Shown: positions 27,287-37,832, counted from the stretch's first letter. The stretch: 64,000 nucleotides of DNA from Comamonadaceae bacterium (GCA_027488215.1 JAIYCB010000035.1:50174-114173), one strand, 5' to 3'. The notes: a model not told the origin generated them from the letters alone. Numbers and translations are program-made.

Positions 27287-28462
27287 TCAGCGAAGCACTT
27301 CGCGCACCGGCATGATGTGCAAGGCCCCCGGCGCGATGTGCAGCTGAACCCAGCCCCCGGCACCGACTTGCAAGCGCTGCAGCAGGCGTGAGGTCAGGTT
27401 CAAAGTGATGGTTTGGCTGGGCAAGTCTTGCGCAGACAGTGTGCACAAGCTGATCTCCCCCAGCGACAACACTTCCAGCAATTGGCATCGCAAGCGGGTG
27501 ACCCCCTCTGCTCGGGTGACGGTGGGGTCACCATCGGCCAGCACGTCGACCTCTTCCCCATTGAGCACCCAGGTCACAGGCGTGTCGTTGTCAATCTTGT
27601 TTTTGTCGACCACGGCCAGCTCCAGCGCACGGTGCGGCTGTCGGTCATCCGACCAACGCAGCCGAGCCCAACCGGGCCTGTCCTTGAAAAACTGCCCCTG
27701 AAAGTGGTTTTGAATGCCCACCAACTCGGCCACCCGCGCGTTGCGCGGGCTGGCAAATACCCGGGCAGGCTCGCCGATTTGCAGGGTCTGACCTGCGTCC
27801 ACAATCACCACCCGGTCGGCCAGGCGCCGCGCTTCGCTCAGGTCGTGCGTGACCAGCACCATGGGCACCGAAACTTTTTGGCGCAAGGCGGCCAGCTCGC
27901 GGTAAAGCGTCTGGCGCGTGGGTGCATCCACTGCAGAAAAAGGCTCGTCGAGCAACAAGACACCGGGCAAAACCTGCGGCGCGGTGACTTCGGCTGCTGT
28001 GGGCCTGGGCATAACGCGCACCAGCGCCCGCGCCAGAGCCACACGCTGTTGCTGGCCGCCCGACAGTTGCGCGGGACGCCGATCGGCCAACGCGGCCAAA
28101 CCCAAGCGGGTGAGCAAAGCGAATACTTGCTCGCTTGACCACCCGGGGCCAGCGGCCAGAGCCACATTGGCCAGAGCCGTCATGTGGGGAAACAAGGCGT
28201 AATGCTGGAACACCAGCCCGGCGCGCCTGTCTTGCGGGCTGCGCTGCACGCCAGCTGCCGTGTCCAGCCAAGCCTGGCCAGCCACGCGGATGTGGCCTTG
28301 GACATCGGCAGGCGTCCATAAGCCGGCAATCGCGCGCAGCATGCTGGTTTTGCCACTGCCCGATGGGCCGACCAAGGCCACCAACTCGCCCGCGCCGCAA
28401 TCAAATTCCGCTTCCAGCCGAATGGGGCTGGCCGAGCGCAGTTGCACTTGCAAGCCTTGCAT
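27287..28462 (-). CDS. modC: Molybdate ABC transporter ATP-binding protein
   Basis: ALVGPSGSGKTSMLRAIAGL, LSGGQQQRVALARAL, LLLDEPFSAVD, C-terminal TOBE-like domain; adjacent to modB and modA. Confidence 0.9.
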   Translation of the reverse strand: MQGLQVQLRSASPIRLEAEFDCGAGELVALVGPSGSGKTSMLRAIAGLWTPADVQGHIRVAGQAWLDTAAGVQRSPQDRRAGLVFQHYALFPHMTALANVALAAGPGWSSEQVFALLTRLGLAALADRRPAQLSGGQQQRVALARALVRVMPRPTAAEVTAPQVLPGVLLLDEPFSAVDAPTRQTLYRELAALRQKVSVPMVLVTHDLSEARRLADRVVIVDAGQTLQIGEPARVFASPRNARVAELVGIQNHFQGQFFKDRPGWARLRWSDDRQPHRALELAVVDKNKIDNDTPVTWVLNGEEVDVLADGDPTVTRAEGVTRLRCQLLEVLSLGEISLCTLSAQDLPSQTITLNLTSRLLQRLQVGAGGWVQLHIAPGALHIMPVREVLR

Positions 28463-29139
28463 CAGCGCTCCTGCAGGGCGCGGCCGCGCTGGCCCACCCG
28501 GTCAAACGCCAGCACCAGGCTCAAGGCCAGCAAAGACACGCCCACCAGCGCCAGCGCCATCACATGGGCCGACTGCAAGTCCATGCCCTGCACCTTGTCG
28601 TACAGCGACACCGACAAGGTACGCGTCTCGCCTTCAATGTTGCCGCCCACCATGAGCACCACACCAAACTCGCCCAAAGTGTGCGCCACGGTGAGCGCCA
28701 TGCCCGCCAGCAAACCGGGCCAAGCCAAGGGCAACTCGATGCGCCAAAACGTCTGCCACGTCGACAAGCCTGACACCCAGGCCGCCTCGCGCAGACTGTG
28801 AGGCACCGCGGCAAAGGCGCGCTGGATGGGTTGCACCATGAAAGGCAGGTTGACCAACACGCTCACCAAGAGCAGGCCTTCGAGGGTGAACACCAGCCGA
28901 ATACCCGAAGCCGCAAGCCACGCGCCCATGTCGCTGCCCTGGCCAAAGGCCACCAAAAAGTAAAACCCGATCACGGTGGGGGGCAGCAGCAAAGGCAGCA
29001 GCAGCAAGGCTTCGATGAAGGGTCGCCCCGCCCAAGCCGTGACCGCCAGCCAACGTGCCAAAGCCAGTCCCACAGGCAACAAGGCCAAGGTGGTCAGGGC
29101 CGCCAACAGAAGCGAAACGTGAAGGGCGGACCAATCCAT
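28462..29139 (-). CDS. modB: Molybdate ABC transporter permease
   Basis: MDWSALHVSLLLAALTTLALLPVGLALARWLA..., EAAWVSGLSTWQTFWRIELPLAWPGLLAGMALTVAHTLGEFGVVLMVGGNI. Confidence 0.93.
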   Translation of the reverse strand: MDWSALHVSLLLAALTTLALLPVGLALARWLAVTAWAGRPFIEALLLLPLLLPPTVIGFYFLVAFGQGSDMGAWLAASGIRLVFTLEGLLLVSVLVNLPFMVQPIQRAFAAVPHSLREAAWVSGLSTWQTFWRIELPLAWPGLLAGMALTVAHTLGEFGVVLMVGGNIEGETRTLSVSLYDKVQGMDLQSAHVMALALVGVSLLALSLVLAFDRVGQRGRALQER

Positions 29140-29185
29140 GAGGTGAGGTTTACAGACAAATTGAAGTTCTGGGGATGGGGTTGGA

Positions 29186-29989
29186 TTATTGCGGCAAGGC
29201 GTACCCATGTCGCACAAACACCGCTTGCGCGGGTGGGCTGAGTAAAAACCGGTGCCAGTCTGCCGCTGCCGCACCCGCACCCTTGAGCAGTACCATGCGC
29301 TGGTGCAAAGGGGCGTGCAGGTCGGCCGACAAAGGCAAGATCTGCAAACTGTTGGCGATCTCGGGGGCATGGGTCAAGGCCAAAGCGGTGATGCCGACCT
29401 GCGCCGCACCTGTGGCCACAAACTGGGTGGCTTGGCCAATGTTGTCGCCCAGGACCTTGCGCGCGGCAGGCAATGGCCCGACACCTGCACGCTGCAAAGC
29501 CTCAACGGCGGCCACCCCATACGGGGCAAGCGCCGGATTGGCGATGGCGAATTTGTCACCGGGCTTCATGGCACGCACCACCGCCGCCAAGCCTTGGGCC
29601 ACCGGCAGTGCTGAATTTTTAGGCACAACCAGCGCCAGTCGACCTGTGGCGTAACGCTGCCCGGCGTCCACCGTCCGCCCGACTTTGGCCAATTCAGCCA
29701 CCCAAAGCTCGTCGGCCGAGATAAATTGCTCGACCGGCAAGCCCTGCATGATCTGCCGCGCCAGGTTGCCCGACGCCCCCAGATTCACATCCACTTGAAC
29801 GCCAGTTTGTTGCCTGTATTGACTCGCCAAGTCAGCCAGCACATACTTCAAATTGCTGGCGGCGGCGATCTTGATGCGGACTGGGCTTTGCGCCTGTGCC
29901 GCCCATGGGATGACCCACGCTGCCGCTAAAACTGCCAACAGCCTCAAGCGCCGCAGAGGCTTGAAACCAGATTCCAAAGTAGGTCGCAT
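29186..29989 (-). CDS. modA: Molybdate ABC transporter substrate-binding protein
   Basis: Signal peptide, IKIAAASNLKYVLADLASQYRQQTGVQVDVNLGASGNLARQIMQGLPVEQFISADELWV. Confidence 0.92.
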   Translation of the reverse strand: MRPTLESGFKPLRRLRLLAVLAAAWVIPWAAQAQSPVRIKIAAASNLKYVLADLASQYRQQTGVQVDVNLGASGNLARQIMQGLPVEQFISADELWVAELAKVGRTVDAGQRYATGRLALVVPKNSALPVAQGLAAVVRAMKPGDKFAIANPALAPYGVAAVEALQRAGVGPLPAARKVLGDNIGQATQFVATGAAQVGITALALTHAPEIANSLQILPLSADLHAPLHQRMVLLKGAGAAAADWHRFLLSPPAQAVFVRHGYALPQ

Positions 29990-30147
29990 AACGTCATGCT
30001 TCTTTTGCATAGTTTTTACAGAGGTTTTCGGCCCCGTTGACAGGCACAAAACAAGCAGTCTCCCTAAAATCGAGGCCCGTTGGTTACAACGCCGTTACAG
30101 CCGCTGATTTCAAGTGGCCACAGCCCTCAGTATCTCAGCCCCCAAGC

Positions 30148-30189
30148 CGTTTTATCAAAGCCCCTTTGCTCAGTGGCTTTGATAAAACG
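30148..30189. promoter_or_regulatory. 15-bp perfect inverted repeat upstream of pckG (operator or 5'-UTR hairpin)
   Basis: cgttttatcaaagcc (30148-30162) + 12-nt spacer + ggctttgataaaacg (30175-30189). Confidence 0.7.
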
Positions 30190-30214
30190 ATTTTCAAACT
30201 TTGGAGCCTTCCCC

Positions 30215-32080
30215 ATGAACTCACCCGCGATGCAGGGCCTGAACCTGAACACGCCCGCGTATGTCAAAAACGCCAAATTGATCGCCTGGGTGGCCGAGAT
30301 GGCCGCTCTGTGCAAGCCCGCCAACATCTACTGGTGCGACGGCTCGCAAGAAGAATACGACCGCCTGTGCGCCGAGTTGGTGGCTGCGGGCACCTTCAAA
30401 AAGCTCAACCCCGCCAAGCGCGCCAATTCTTACCTGGCGTGGTCCGACCCGTCGGACGTCGCCCGCGTGGAAGACCGCACTTACATCTGCTCGGCCCAAA
30501 AAGAAGACGCCGGCCCCACCAACAATTGGATGGAGCCTGCGCAAATGCGCGCCACCCTGAACCCCCTGTTTGACGGCTGCATGGCGGGCCGCACCATGTA
30601 CGTGGTGCCTTTCTCGATGGGCCCCTTGGGCTCTCACATCAGCCACATCGGCATCGAGCTGAGCGACAGCGCCTATGTGGTCGTCAACCAGAAGATCATG
30701 ACCCGCATGGGCAAAGCGGTGTTCGACGTGCTGGGCACCGATGGCGAGTTTGTGCCGTGCATGCACACCGTGGGCGCGCCTTTGGCCGAGGGCCAAAAGG
30801 ACACCACCCCCTGGCCTTGCAACCCCACGACCAAGTACATCGTGCACTACCCCGAGACCCGCGAAATCTGGTCTTATGGCTCGGGCTACGGCGGCAACGC
30901 GTTGCTGGGCAAGAAGTGCTTTGCGCTGCGCATCGCCTCCAACATGGGCCGCGACCAGGGCTGGTTGGCCGAGCACATGCTGATTTTGGGCGTGACCAAC
31001 CCCGAGGGCAAAAAGTACCACGTGGCAGCGGCTTTCCCGAGCGCCTGCGGCAAGACCAACTTCTCGATGCTGGTGCCGCCCAAGGCCTTCGACGGCTGGA
31101 AAGTCACCACCATTGGTGACGACATCGCCTGGGTCAAACCGCACACCGACGGCAAGATGTACGCCATCAACCCCGAGGCCGGTTACTTTGGCGTCGCCCC
31201 CGGCACCAACATGAAGACCAACCCCAACTGCATGTTGAGTCTGAACAAGGGCGTGATCTTCACCAACGTGGCCCTCACGGACGACGGCGACGTGTGGTGG
31301 GAAGGCATGGAAAAAGACACCGGCAAGTTGCCCGACCATTTGATCGACTGGCAGGGCAAGGACTGGACGCCCCAGATTGCCAAAGAGACCGGCGCCAAAG
31401 CCGCTCACCCCAATGCCCGCTTCACCGTGGCTGCGACCAACAACCCGGCTCTGGACCCCGCATGGGACGACGCTGCGGGCGTGCCGATCGACGCGTTCAT
31501 GTTCGGTGGCCGCCGCTCAAGCACCGTGCCTTTGGTCACCGAAGCGCGCAGCTGGACCGAAGGTGTGTACATGGCCGCGACCATGGGTTCCGAGACGACT
31601 GCCGCCGCCTTTGGCGCACAAGGCGTGGTGCGCCGCGACCCCTTCGCCATGCTGCCGTTTTGCGGCTACAACATGAGCGACTACTTCCAGCACTGGCTCA
31701 ACACTGGCGCCAAGGCCGAGGCCGCTGGCCACAAGCTGCCGGCCATGTACTGCGTCAACTGGTTCCGCAAGGGCGAGGACGGCTCTTTTGTCTGGCCCGG
31801 CTACGGCGACAACATGCGCGTGCTCAAGTGGATGATCGACCGCCTGGAGGGCAAAGCCCAAGGCGAAGAGACCATGTTCGGCATTGCGCCCACTTACGTT
31901 GAAGTCAATTGGAACGGCATCTCTTTCAGCGCCGAGCAGTTCAAGTCCGTCACCAACATCGACAAAGCCTCTTGGCAAGCCGAGTTCAAGCTGCACGACG
32001 AACACTTTGCGCAGCTGAGCTACCACCTGCCCCAGGCCTTGCTGGACACCAAAGCAGCTCTTCAAGCGCGTCTGGCTTAA
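30215..32080 (+). CDS. pckG: Phosphoenolpyruvate carboxykinase (GTP)
   Basis: [83 protein letters not shown]. Confidence 0.97.
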   Translation: MNSPAMQGLNLNTPAYVKNAKLIAWVAEMAALCKPANIYWCDGSQEEYDRLCAELVAAGTFKKLNPAKRANSYLAWSDPSDVARVEDRTYICSAQKEDAGPTNNWMEPAQMRATLNPLFDGCMAGRTMYVVPFSMGPLGSHISHIGIELSDSAYVVVNQKIMTRMGKAVFDVLGTDGEFVPCMHTVGAPLAEGQKDTTPWPCNPTTKYIVHYPETREIWSYGSGYGGNALLGKKCFALRIASNMGRDQGWLAEHMLILGVTNPEGKKYHVAAAFPSACGKTNFSMLVPPKAFDGWKVTTIGDDIAWVKPHTDGKMYAINPEAGYFGVAPGTNMKTNPNCMLSLNKGVIFTNVALTDDGDVWWEGMEKDTGKLPDHLIDWQGKDWTPQIAKETGAKAAHPNARFTVAATNNPALDPAWDDAAGVPIDAFMFGGRRSSTVPLVTEARSWTEGVYMAATMGSETTAAAFGAQGVVRRDPFAMLPFCGYNMSDYFQHWLNTGAKAEAAGHKLPAMYCVNWFRKGEDGSFVWPGYGDNMRVLKWMIDRLEGKAQGEETMFGIAPTYVEVNWNGISFSAEQFKSVTNIDKASWQAEFKLHDEHFAQLSYHLPQALLDTKAALQARLA

Positions 32081-32117
32081 AGATCAGGTTCTGCGCCCAT
32101 CCGGCGTCTGAGTCTCC

Positions 32118-32150
32118 AACCGCCCCGGCCACAAACCGGGGCGGTTTTTT
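32118..32150 (+). terminator. Rho-independent terminator downstream of pckG
   Basis: aaccgccccgg ccacaaa ccggggcggtt tttt. Confidence 0.9.
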
Positions 32151-32171
32151 CTTGTCGGCACAATCGGAGCC

Positions 32172-33074
32172 ATGTCTTTGTTTCAAACCGCTGAATCCCG
32201 AACCCGCATCGCCTTGTGGCTGATGTGGGTGACGCCCGCCTTGTGGTCCGTCAACTACATCGTGGCGCGCTCAGCCCCTGGCGTTATCGAGCCCCACATG
32301 CTGGCCTTGGGTCGCTGGGCTTTGGCAGGCGTGATCCTGGCATTGATTGCGCGCAGTGAGCTGTGGCGGGAAAGGCGCAGCACCTTGGCAGACGGCGGGC
32401 GCTATTTGGTGCTGGGGGCTTTGGGCATGCTGATTTGCGGTGCCTGGGTCTACCAAGGGGCCCAGACCACCACGGCCATGAACATCGCGCTGATTTATGC
32501 CGCGTCGCCTGTGCTGATTGCACTGGGCGCCGTGCTGTGGCTGGGCGAGCGGTTTTCGTGGCGCCAAGGGGTGGGCGTGGTGATCGCCATGGCGGGCGTG
32601 TTCCATGTGGTGGTCAAAGGGCAATGGTTGGCTCTGGGTCAGGTGCAATGGGTGGCAGGCGACGGCTGGATCGTGATGGCCATGGTGGCTTGGGCAGCGT
32701 TTGCCTTGTTGCAAAAAAAGTGGCTCACGCCACTGGGCTCGACGGCCCGATTGGCCGCCATTTGCATGGGCGGCATGCTGGTGTTGCTGCCCTTTAGCAT
32801 TTGGGAATACCTGCAACCCGAGCGCCCTGCCTGGACGATGCAGGCCACCTTGCTGGTCGTGGCCGCCGGATTGTTGCCGGGCATCGGGGCGTATTGGGCC
32901 TATGGTTTTTGCCAGAAAGTACTGGGTGCCAGCCGCGTGGCCGCCAGTTTGTACCTGAGCCCTTTGTACGGTGGCCTGGCCGCATGGCTGGTCTTGGGTG
33001 AGTCGATGGGGTGGCACCATGTCATGGGCGCTGCCCTGATCCTGCCGGGAATCTACATGGCGTCCAAGCGCTGA
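32172..33074 (+). CDS. EamA/DMT family transporter
   Basis: WVTPALWSVNYIVARSAPGVIEPHMLALGRWALAG..., two EamA repeats. Confidence 0.9.
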   Translation: MSLFQTAESRTRIALWLMWVTPALWSVNYIVARSAPGVIEPHMLALGRWALAGVILALIARSELWRERRSTLADGGRYLVLGALGMLICGAWVYQGAQTTTAMNIALIYAASPVLIALGAVLWLGERFSWRQGVGVVIAMAGVFHVVVKGQWLALGQVQWVAGDGWIVMAMVAWAAFALLQKKWLTPLGSTARLAAICMGGMLVLLPFSIWEYLQPERPAWTMQATLLVVAAGLLPGIGAYWAYGFCQKVLGASRVAASLYLSPLYGGLAAWLVLGESMGWHHVMGAALILPGIYMASKR

Positions 33075-33145
33075 GCTTCGGCGCGTTCAAAGGCGAACCC
33101 ATTGCAAAAAAATGACCCGGCAAGCTTTGTCACAGCCGTCCCCAC

Positions 33146-34027
33146 ATGAAGATCCAGCTCCTGTCTGACCTCCACCTGGAATCCAACCCCGGCTTCATGC
33201 CCCGCCTTGCCCCGGGTGCCGATGTGCTGGTTCTCGCCGGTGACATTGGCTCGTACCAAGCCGGCTCAGCCCTCAGCAAAGCAGGCGACGGCGACTTTGG
33301 CCTGGGGCGTTTTTCGCCGCTGCGTGGCTGGCCCACGCCGGTGTTGTTTGTTCCCGGTAACCACGAGTACGATGGCTTGGACTTTGACGAAGCCCACGCC
33401 CGACTGCGTGAAACCTGCGAGCGCCTGGGCATCACCTGGCTGGAGCGTGAAGTGGTGCAGATCGGTACGGTGCGTTTTGTGGGCACCACGCTGTGGACCG
33501 ACTTTGACGCACTGGGACCGCTGGCAGGGCAGCCCTTTCCAGACCCGACATCGGCCAAATTTCCAGCCCACTTCCACCACCCCAACAGCCAATACACGCG
33601 CCAACTCAAGGCGCGCGACAAAGCCTTTCGCGCCGCCAACTATTACCTTCGCAAAACTGCCACCACGCGCCATGGCGAGGCTTGGTTGGCCGAAGGCCTG
33701 CGCGAGCAAGCGCTGCAATGCCAGGACTGGTTACAGCAAGCGTTAAACACCCAATTTGCCGGTCCCACTGTGGTCGTCACGCACTTTGCCCCCAGCCTGC
33801 ACAGCGCCGACCCCCGCTACGGCCGGGTGCCAGGAACAGCCGGTTTTTGCAACGCACTCGACCACTTTCTGACACATGCCCAGCTGTGGCTGCATGGGCA
33901 TTTGCATTGCCCCAGCGATTACACCGTGAACGGCTGTCGCGTGGTGGCCAACCCGCTGGGTTATGCAAGCAAAAACGAGCAGCGGATGTTCAATCCCGAA
34001 TGCCTGCTCGAAGTCCGAAGCCCGTGA
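33146..34027 (+). CDS. Metallophosphoesterase family protein
   Basis: MKIQLLSDLHLESNPG..., VLVLAGDIGS, FVPGNHEYDG, VVVTHFAPS, LHGHLHCPSDY. Confidence 0.92.
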   Translation: MKIQLLSDLHLESNPGFMPRLAPGADVLVLAGDIGSYQAGSALSKAGDGDFGLGRFSPLRGWPTPVLFVPGNHEYDGLDFDEAHARLRETCERLGITWLEREVVQIGTVRFVGTTLWTDFDALGPLAGQPFPDPTSAKFPAHFHHPNSQYTRQLKARDKAFRAANYYLRKTATTRHGEAWLAEGLREQALQCQDWLQQALNTQFAGPTVVVTHFAPSLHSADPRYGRVPGTAGFCNALDHFLTHAQLWLHGHLHCPSDYTVNGCRVVANPLGYASKNEQRMFNPECLLEVRSP

Positions 34028-34071
34028 TCCGATACACGCACCCGGACGACATCCCTCGACCCACAGATTTC

Positions 34072-34085
34072 ATGACCTAGGTCAA
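34072..34085. promoter_or_regulatory. FNR/CRP-superfamily-like palindrome upstream of the usp gene
   Basis: atgacctaggtcaa; TGACCTAGGTCA is a perfect 12-bp palindrome; one mismatch to TTGA-N6-TCAA. Confidence 0.5.
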
Positions 34086-34146
34086 GACTTCATGGCCCTG
34101 CGCGGTTTAGAGTGAAGACTTGTTTATTCCGAAACAGGAGACCCTG

Positions 34147-34569
34147 ATGAAAATCTTATTGGCCGTTGATGGCAGTGAATACACCAAGAAAATGCTGGCC
34201 TATCTGACCACGCACGACGAACTCTTCAGCACAAACAACAGCTACACCCTGCTGACGGTGAGTCCCCAGCTGCCTCCCCGCGCACGCGCCGCCGTGGGCA
34301 AGGACATGGTGGACGCCTACCATCGCGAAGAAGCTGAAAAAGTACTCAGCCCTGTGACCAAATTTTTGTTGCGCCACGGCATCGACGCCAAAACTGTGGC
34401 CAAAGTGGGCCATGCGGGGGACACCATTTCCAAGACCGCCGACAGCGGCAAATTTGACTTGGTCGTGATGGGCTCACACGGCCATGGCACCTTGGGCAAT
34501 CTGGTCATGGGCTCGGTCGCCACACAGGTGCTGGCGCACAGCAAGGTGCCCGTGCTGCTGGTGCGCTGA
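34147..34569 (+). CDS. Universal stress protein
   Basis: MKILLAVDGSEYTKKMLAYL..., DLVVMGSHGHGTLGNLVMGSVATQVLAHSKVPVLLVR (G-2x-G-9x-G(S/T) pattern). Confidence 0.95.
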   Translation: MKILLAVDGSEYTKKMLAYLTTHDELFSTNNSYTLLTVSPQLPPRARAAVGKDMVDAYHREEAEKVLSPVTKFLLRHGIDAKTVAKVGHAGDTISKTADSGKFDLVVMGSHGHGTLGNLVMGSVATQVLAHSKVPVLLVR

Positions 34570-34580
34570 GACCTGTCGTC

Positions 34581-35204
34581 TCAGCGGGCGTTCAGGCCAT
34601 CGAAGCAGGTGCTCATCACCAGATCGAGGATTTGCTCATCGGTGTGCTGTTCACCCATTTTCAGGAATTCCAGCACCGGGTCGCAGGCCCTGGCAAACAA
34701 GGTGTAGAGCACCGCAACGGCGGGCAAAGCCTTGTTGATCTGGCCTTTGGCCTGGGCTTCTTCGATCCAGCCGCCCAGAGCATCGCTGACTTCCATCAAG
34801 CCATCCATGTAGTCCTTGCTGCCCATCAAAGTGGCACGCAAGCTGGAATTTTGGCTCGGCAGTGAGGGCATCAGGCCTTGCAGCTTGAGCGTCATGGTCC
34901 AGCGAGTGACCGCCTTGATCTTGTCCAGTGGCGACAGTTGGGGGTCCGTGCTCTGGATCATCTCTTGCGCACGGCGCATCGCGGTGACCATGGCAGCGCA
35001 GGCCAACTCTTCCTTGCTGGTGAAATGCTTGTACAGACTGGCCTTGGCAATGCCCACTTCGGCAGCCACCTCGTCGACGGTCATCGCGTCAAAGCCTTTT
35101 TCAGCCAGCAGTCGGTTGACCGACTGGATGATGGCCGTCTCGCGGGCGGCGAGCATTTGGACTTTGAAGGATTTTCTGGGCGCGTTCACAGGGTTGGTGT
35201 TCAT
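34581..35204 (-). CDS. TetR/AcrR family transcriptional regulator
   Basis: ETAIIQSVNRLLAEKGFDAMTVDEVAAEVGIAKASLYKHFTSKEEL. Confidence 0.92.
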   Translation of the reverse strand: MNTNPVNAPRKSFKVQMLAARETAIIQSVNRLLAEKGFDAMTVDEVAAEVGIAKASLYKHFTSKEELACAAMVTAMRRAQEMIQSTDPQLSPLDKIKAVTRWTMTLKLQGLMPSLPSQNSSLRATLMGSKDYMDGLMEVSDALGGWIEEAQAKGQINKALPAVAVLYTLFARACDPVLEFLKMGEQHTDEQILDLVMSTCFDGLNAR

Positions 35205-35267
35205 GCGACGATTCTAGCCGTGCAGCCTAAAAAAATACCGCATGGTAACCCTTGGATACGGTCGGTT

Positions 35268-36845
35268 TCACGACCCCGGCTCGACACCGGCCACACCTTG
35301 GCGCACCGTCCATCGCCCCTGCACCGCCAATCGGGCTTCGGGACGGGCCGGATGCGGCGTGCTCAAAAACTGAGCATCCAGACGATCTCGCCGAACGTCA
35401 ATCAAGGTGTACCCCCGCTCATCTGAGCGGGCGTGGCGAATGTCCGGGTTGTCGCGCTGGATTTGTGCCATGATTTTGGGCGACATGCCCCGGGTCGACA
35501 CTGAAGTGGTGACCAGCTCGCTGGCCACCACGGGCGAGCGCTCATTGCCCGGTTGCACGCGCAACTGTGCGGCCACGTTGGCGTGCACATCACCACCCAG
35601 CATGACAACATCGCTCAGGCGCGCATCGGCCACCGTCTGCAACAGCCGCGCCCGCGCTTGCGGGTAACCATCCCAGCCATCGGTGAAAGCGCTGCGCCCC
35701 AAGGGCGTCTGGATGCCGCTGCTGGCCATCAAAGTGGACTGCGCCAACAGCTTCCAGCGTCGCTGGCTTTGCGTCAGGCCCGCCGTCAACCATTGCTCTT
35801 GGGCCTGGCCCAACATGCTGCGCGCCGGATCAGCCAGCCCATCGCAACCCATGACCACGCGCCCACCACCTCGCATCAGGTCAGGGCAGGCTTGGTGATC
35901 GCGGTGTTGCCTGCAGTCCAGTGTCCACAAGTCGGCCAGGGTGCCCCAGGCCATGCGGTCATGGATGCGCATCTGGCTGGGCTGCGCTGGATCAGGTCCG
36001 ATGCGCAGGGGCATGTGCTCAAAATAAGCCTGATACGCCGCCGTCCGACGCAGTAAAAACACGGCCGGGTCGGTGAAGTTACGGTCCAGGTCATTGGCGT
36101 AGTCGTTCACCACCTCGTGGTCGTCCCAGGTCATGAGCCAGGGGTGGGCCGCGTGACAAGCTTGCAGATCCGGATCGCTCTTGTACAGTGCATGACGGGC
36201 CCGGTAAGCCTCCAGCGTGTGGGGCATGCCATTGTCGTGGGCGCGGATTTTGTATTGCTTGTTGCTGCTTTCGTAGATGTAGTCGCCAACAAAAAGCACC
36301 AAATCCAGGTCTTGCGCGGCCATGTCGCGGTGCGCCGCATAATGGCCTTGCTCGTAATGCTGGCAAGACGCCAGGCCCAGGCGCAGGCGAGCAACCCCCT
36401 CGCTCAAAGCAGGGCTGGTGCGGGTACGACCTACAGGGCTGACCGCGTTGCCGCTCGCAAAACGGTACCAATATTGTCGCCCCGGCTGCAACCCTTCGGC
36501 CAGCACGTGCAGGCTGTGTCCCCGGCGTGGATCGGCCAGCAAATGCCATTGACGCACCGGTTGGCGCAAAGCTTCGTCGGCGAACAATTCGCACACCACC
36601 TGCACGCCTTTTGCATGGCGGGCTTCGTCGGCATCCGGGAACACCAAACGCGTCCACAACACCACGCTGCCTGGCTGAGGCTGCCCACTGGCGACACCCA
36701 AGCTGAACGGGTTGACCTGCCAACGCATGGCTGCGCTTTGCGCCTGCACGGCTGGCGTCAGCCACGGAACCAAGGCGGCCGCCAGCGCCGCACGGTGCAG
36801 ATCGCGGCGTGACCAGGGCTTGCAGTTGTGAACGGAAATGGGCAT
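35268..36845 (-). CDS. phoD: PhoD-like alkaline phosphatase (Tat signal)
   Basis: SRRDLHRAALAAAL signal, NPFSLGVASGQPQPGSVVLWTRL, LASCQHYEQGHYAAHRDMAAQDLDLVLFVGDYIYE, TWDDHEVVNDYAND, VMLGGDVHANVA. Confidence 0.92.
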   Translation of the reverse strand: MPISVHNCKPWSRRDLHRAALAAALVPWLTPAVQAQSAAMRWQVNPFSLGVASGQPQPGSVVLWTRLVFPDADEARHAKGVQVVCELFADEALRQPVRQWHLLADPRRGHSLHVLAEGLQPGRQYWYRFASGNAVSPVGRTRTSPALSEGVARLRLGLASCQHYEQGHYAAHRDMAAQDLDLVLFVGDYIYESSNKQYKIRAHDNGMPHTLEAYRARHALYKSDPDLQACHAAHPWLMTWDDHEVVNDYANDLDRNFTDPAVFLLRRTAAYQAYFEHMPLRIGPDPAQPSQMRIHDRMAWGTLADLWTLDCRQHRDHQACPDLMRGGGRVVMGCDGLADPARSMLGQAQEQWLTAGLTQSQRRWKLLAQSTLMASSGIQTPLGRSAFTDGWDGYPQARARLLQTVADARLSDVVMLGGDVHANVAAQLRVQPGNERSPVVASELVTTSVSTRGMSPKIMAQIQRDNPDIRHARSDERGYTLIDVRRDRLDAQFLSTPHPARPEARLAVQGRWTVRQGVAGVEPGS

Positions 36846-36932
36846 GGCGTGTTGAATGGTGCAGGCCCGTCGATTTTCCATGTTAACCGCGCGCATCGCG
36901 TGTGACAGGCTCCCAGAGGAAGGGGCGGCACA

Positions 36933-37832
36933 ATGGGAATCATGAGCCCATCGCGCCGCCCCCGCAAAGACCACTTGGATGCCTTGGCCGTGGGCATTTT
37001 GCTGGTGTGTTGCATGTTCTGGGGGTTTCAGCAGGTGCTGGTCAAAGTCACCGTAGCCGAACTGCCCCCGCTGTTTGTGTCGGCCGTGCGCGGTTTGGGG
37101 GCCACGCTGCTGCTGTGGTTGTGGTGCCGGTGGCGCGGGATGCGCCTGTTTGAGAGCGACGGCAGCCTGTGGGCGGGCCTGCTGGTGGGCAGCTTGTTTG
37201 CCATTGAATTTGCCTTCATTTACATGGGGCTGCAGCTCACCTCGGCATCACGCCTGACGGTGTTTTTGTACACCTCGCCGTTCTGGGTGGCAGCGCTGCT
37301 GCCTTTATTCATCCGTTCTGAACGGCTGCGCCCGGTGCAATGGCTGGGCATGGTCTGCGCTTTTGCCGCCGTGGTGTTCGCCCTGCGCGAAGGCTTTGGC
37401 AGTGGCGATGCCGCGGGCGATCTGATGGGCCTGGCAGCCGGGGCCTTGTGGGGGCTGACCACTGTGGCCATTCGGGCAGCCAACCTCACACGACTGTCGG
37501 CGGAAAAACTGCTGTTTTACCAACTGGGTGTGAGCACCGTGGTGCTGGGCCTGCTGTCACGCGGCATGGGCGAGCCCTGGGACGCCGGCTGGAGCGGCTT
37601 TGCCATCGGCTCGGTGGTGGTGCAAACCGTGGTGGGTGCGTTCGCCAGTTACCTGGCCTGGATGTGGATGCTGGGCCACTACCCGGCCACCAAAATCTCG
37701 GCCTTTGTATTTTTGACACCGCTGTTTGCGCTGTTGTTCGGCATGCTTTGGCTGGGCGAAGCCGTCACCCTGACCCTGGCGCTGTCCTTGGCGCTGGTGG
37801 CGGTGGGCATCGTGTTGGTCAACCGAAAATGA
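36933..37832 (+). CDS. EamA/DMT family transporter
   Basis: [39 protein letters not shown]..., C-terminal EamA repeat. Confidence 0.9.
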   Translation: MGIMSPSRRPRKDHLDALAVGILLVCCMFWGFQQVLVKVTVAELPPLFVSAVRGLGATLLLWLWCRWRGMRLFESDGSLWAGLLVGSLFAIEFAFIYMGLQLTSASRLTVFLYTSPFWVAALLPLFIRSERLRPVQWLGMVCAFAAVVFALREGFGSGDAAGDLMGLAAGALWGLTTVAIRAANLTRLSAEKLLFYQLGVSTVVLGLLSRGMGEPWDAGWSGFAIGSVVVQTVVGAFASYLAWMWMLGHYPATKISAFVFLTPLFALLFGMLWLGEAVTLTLALSLALVAVGIVLVNRK

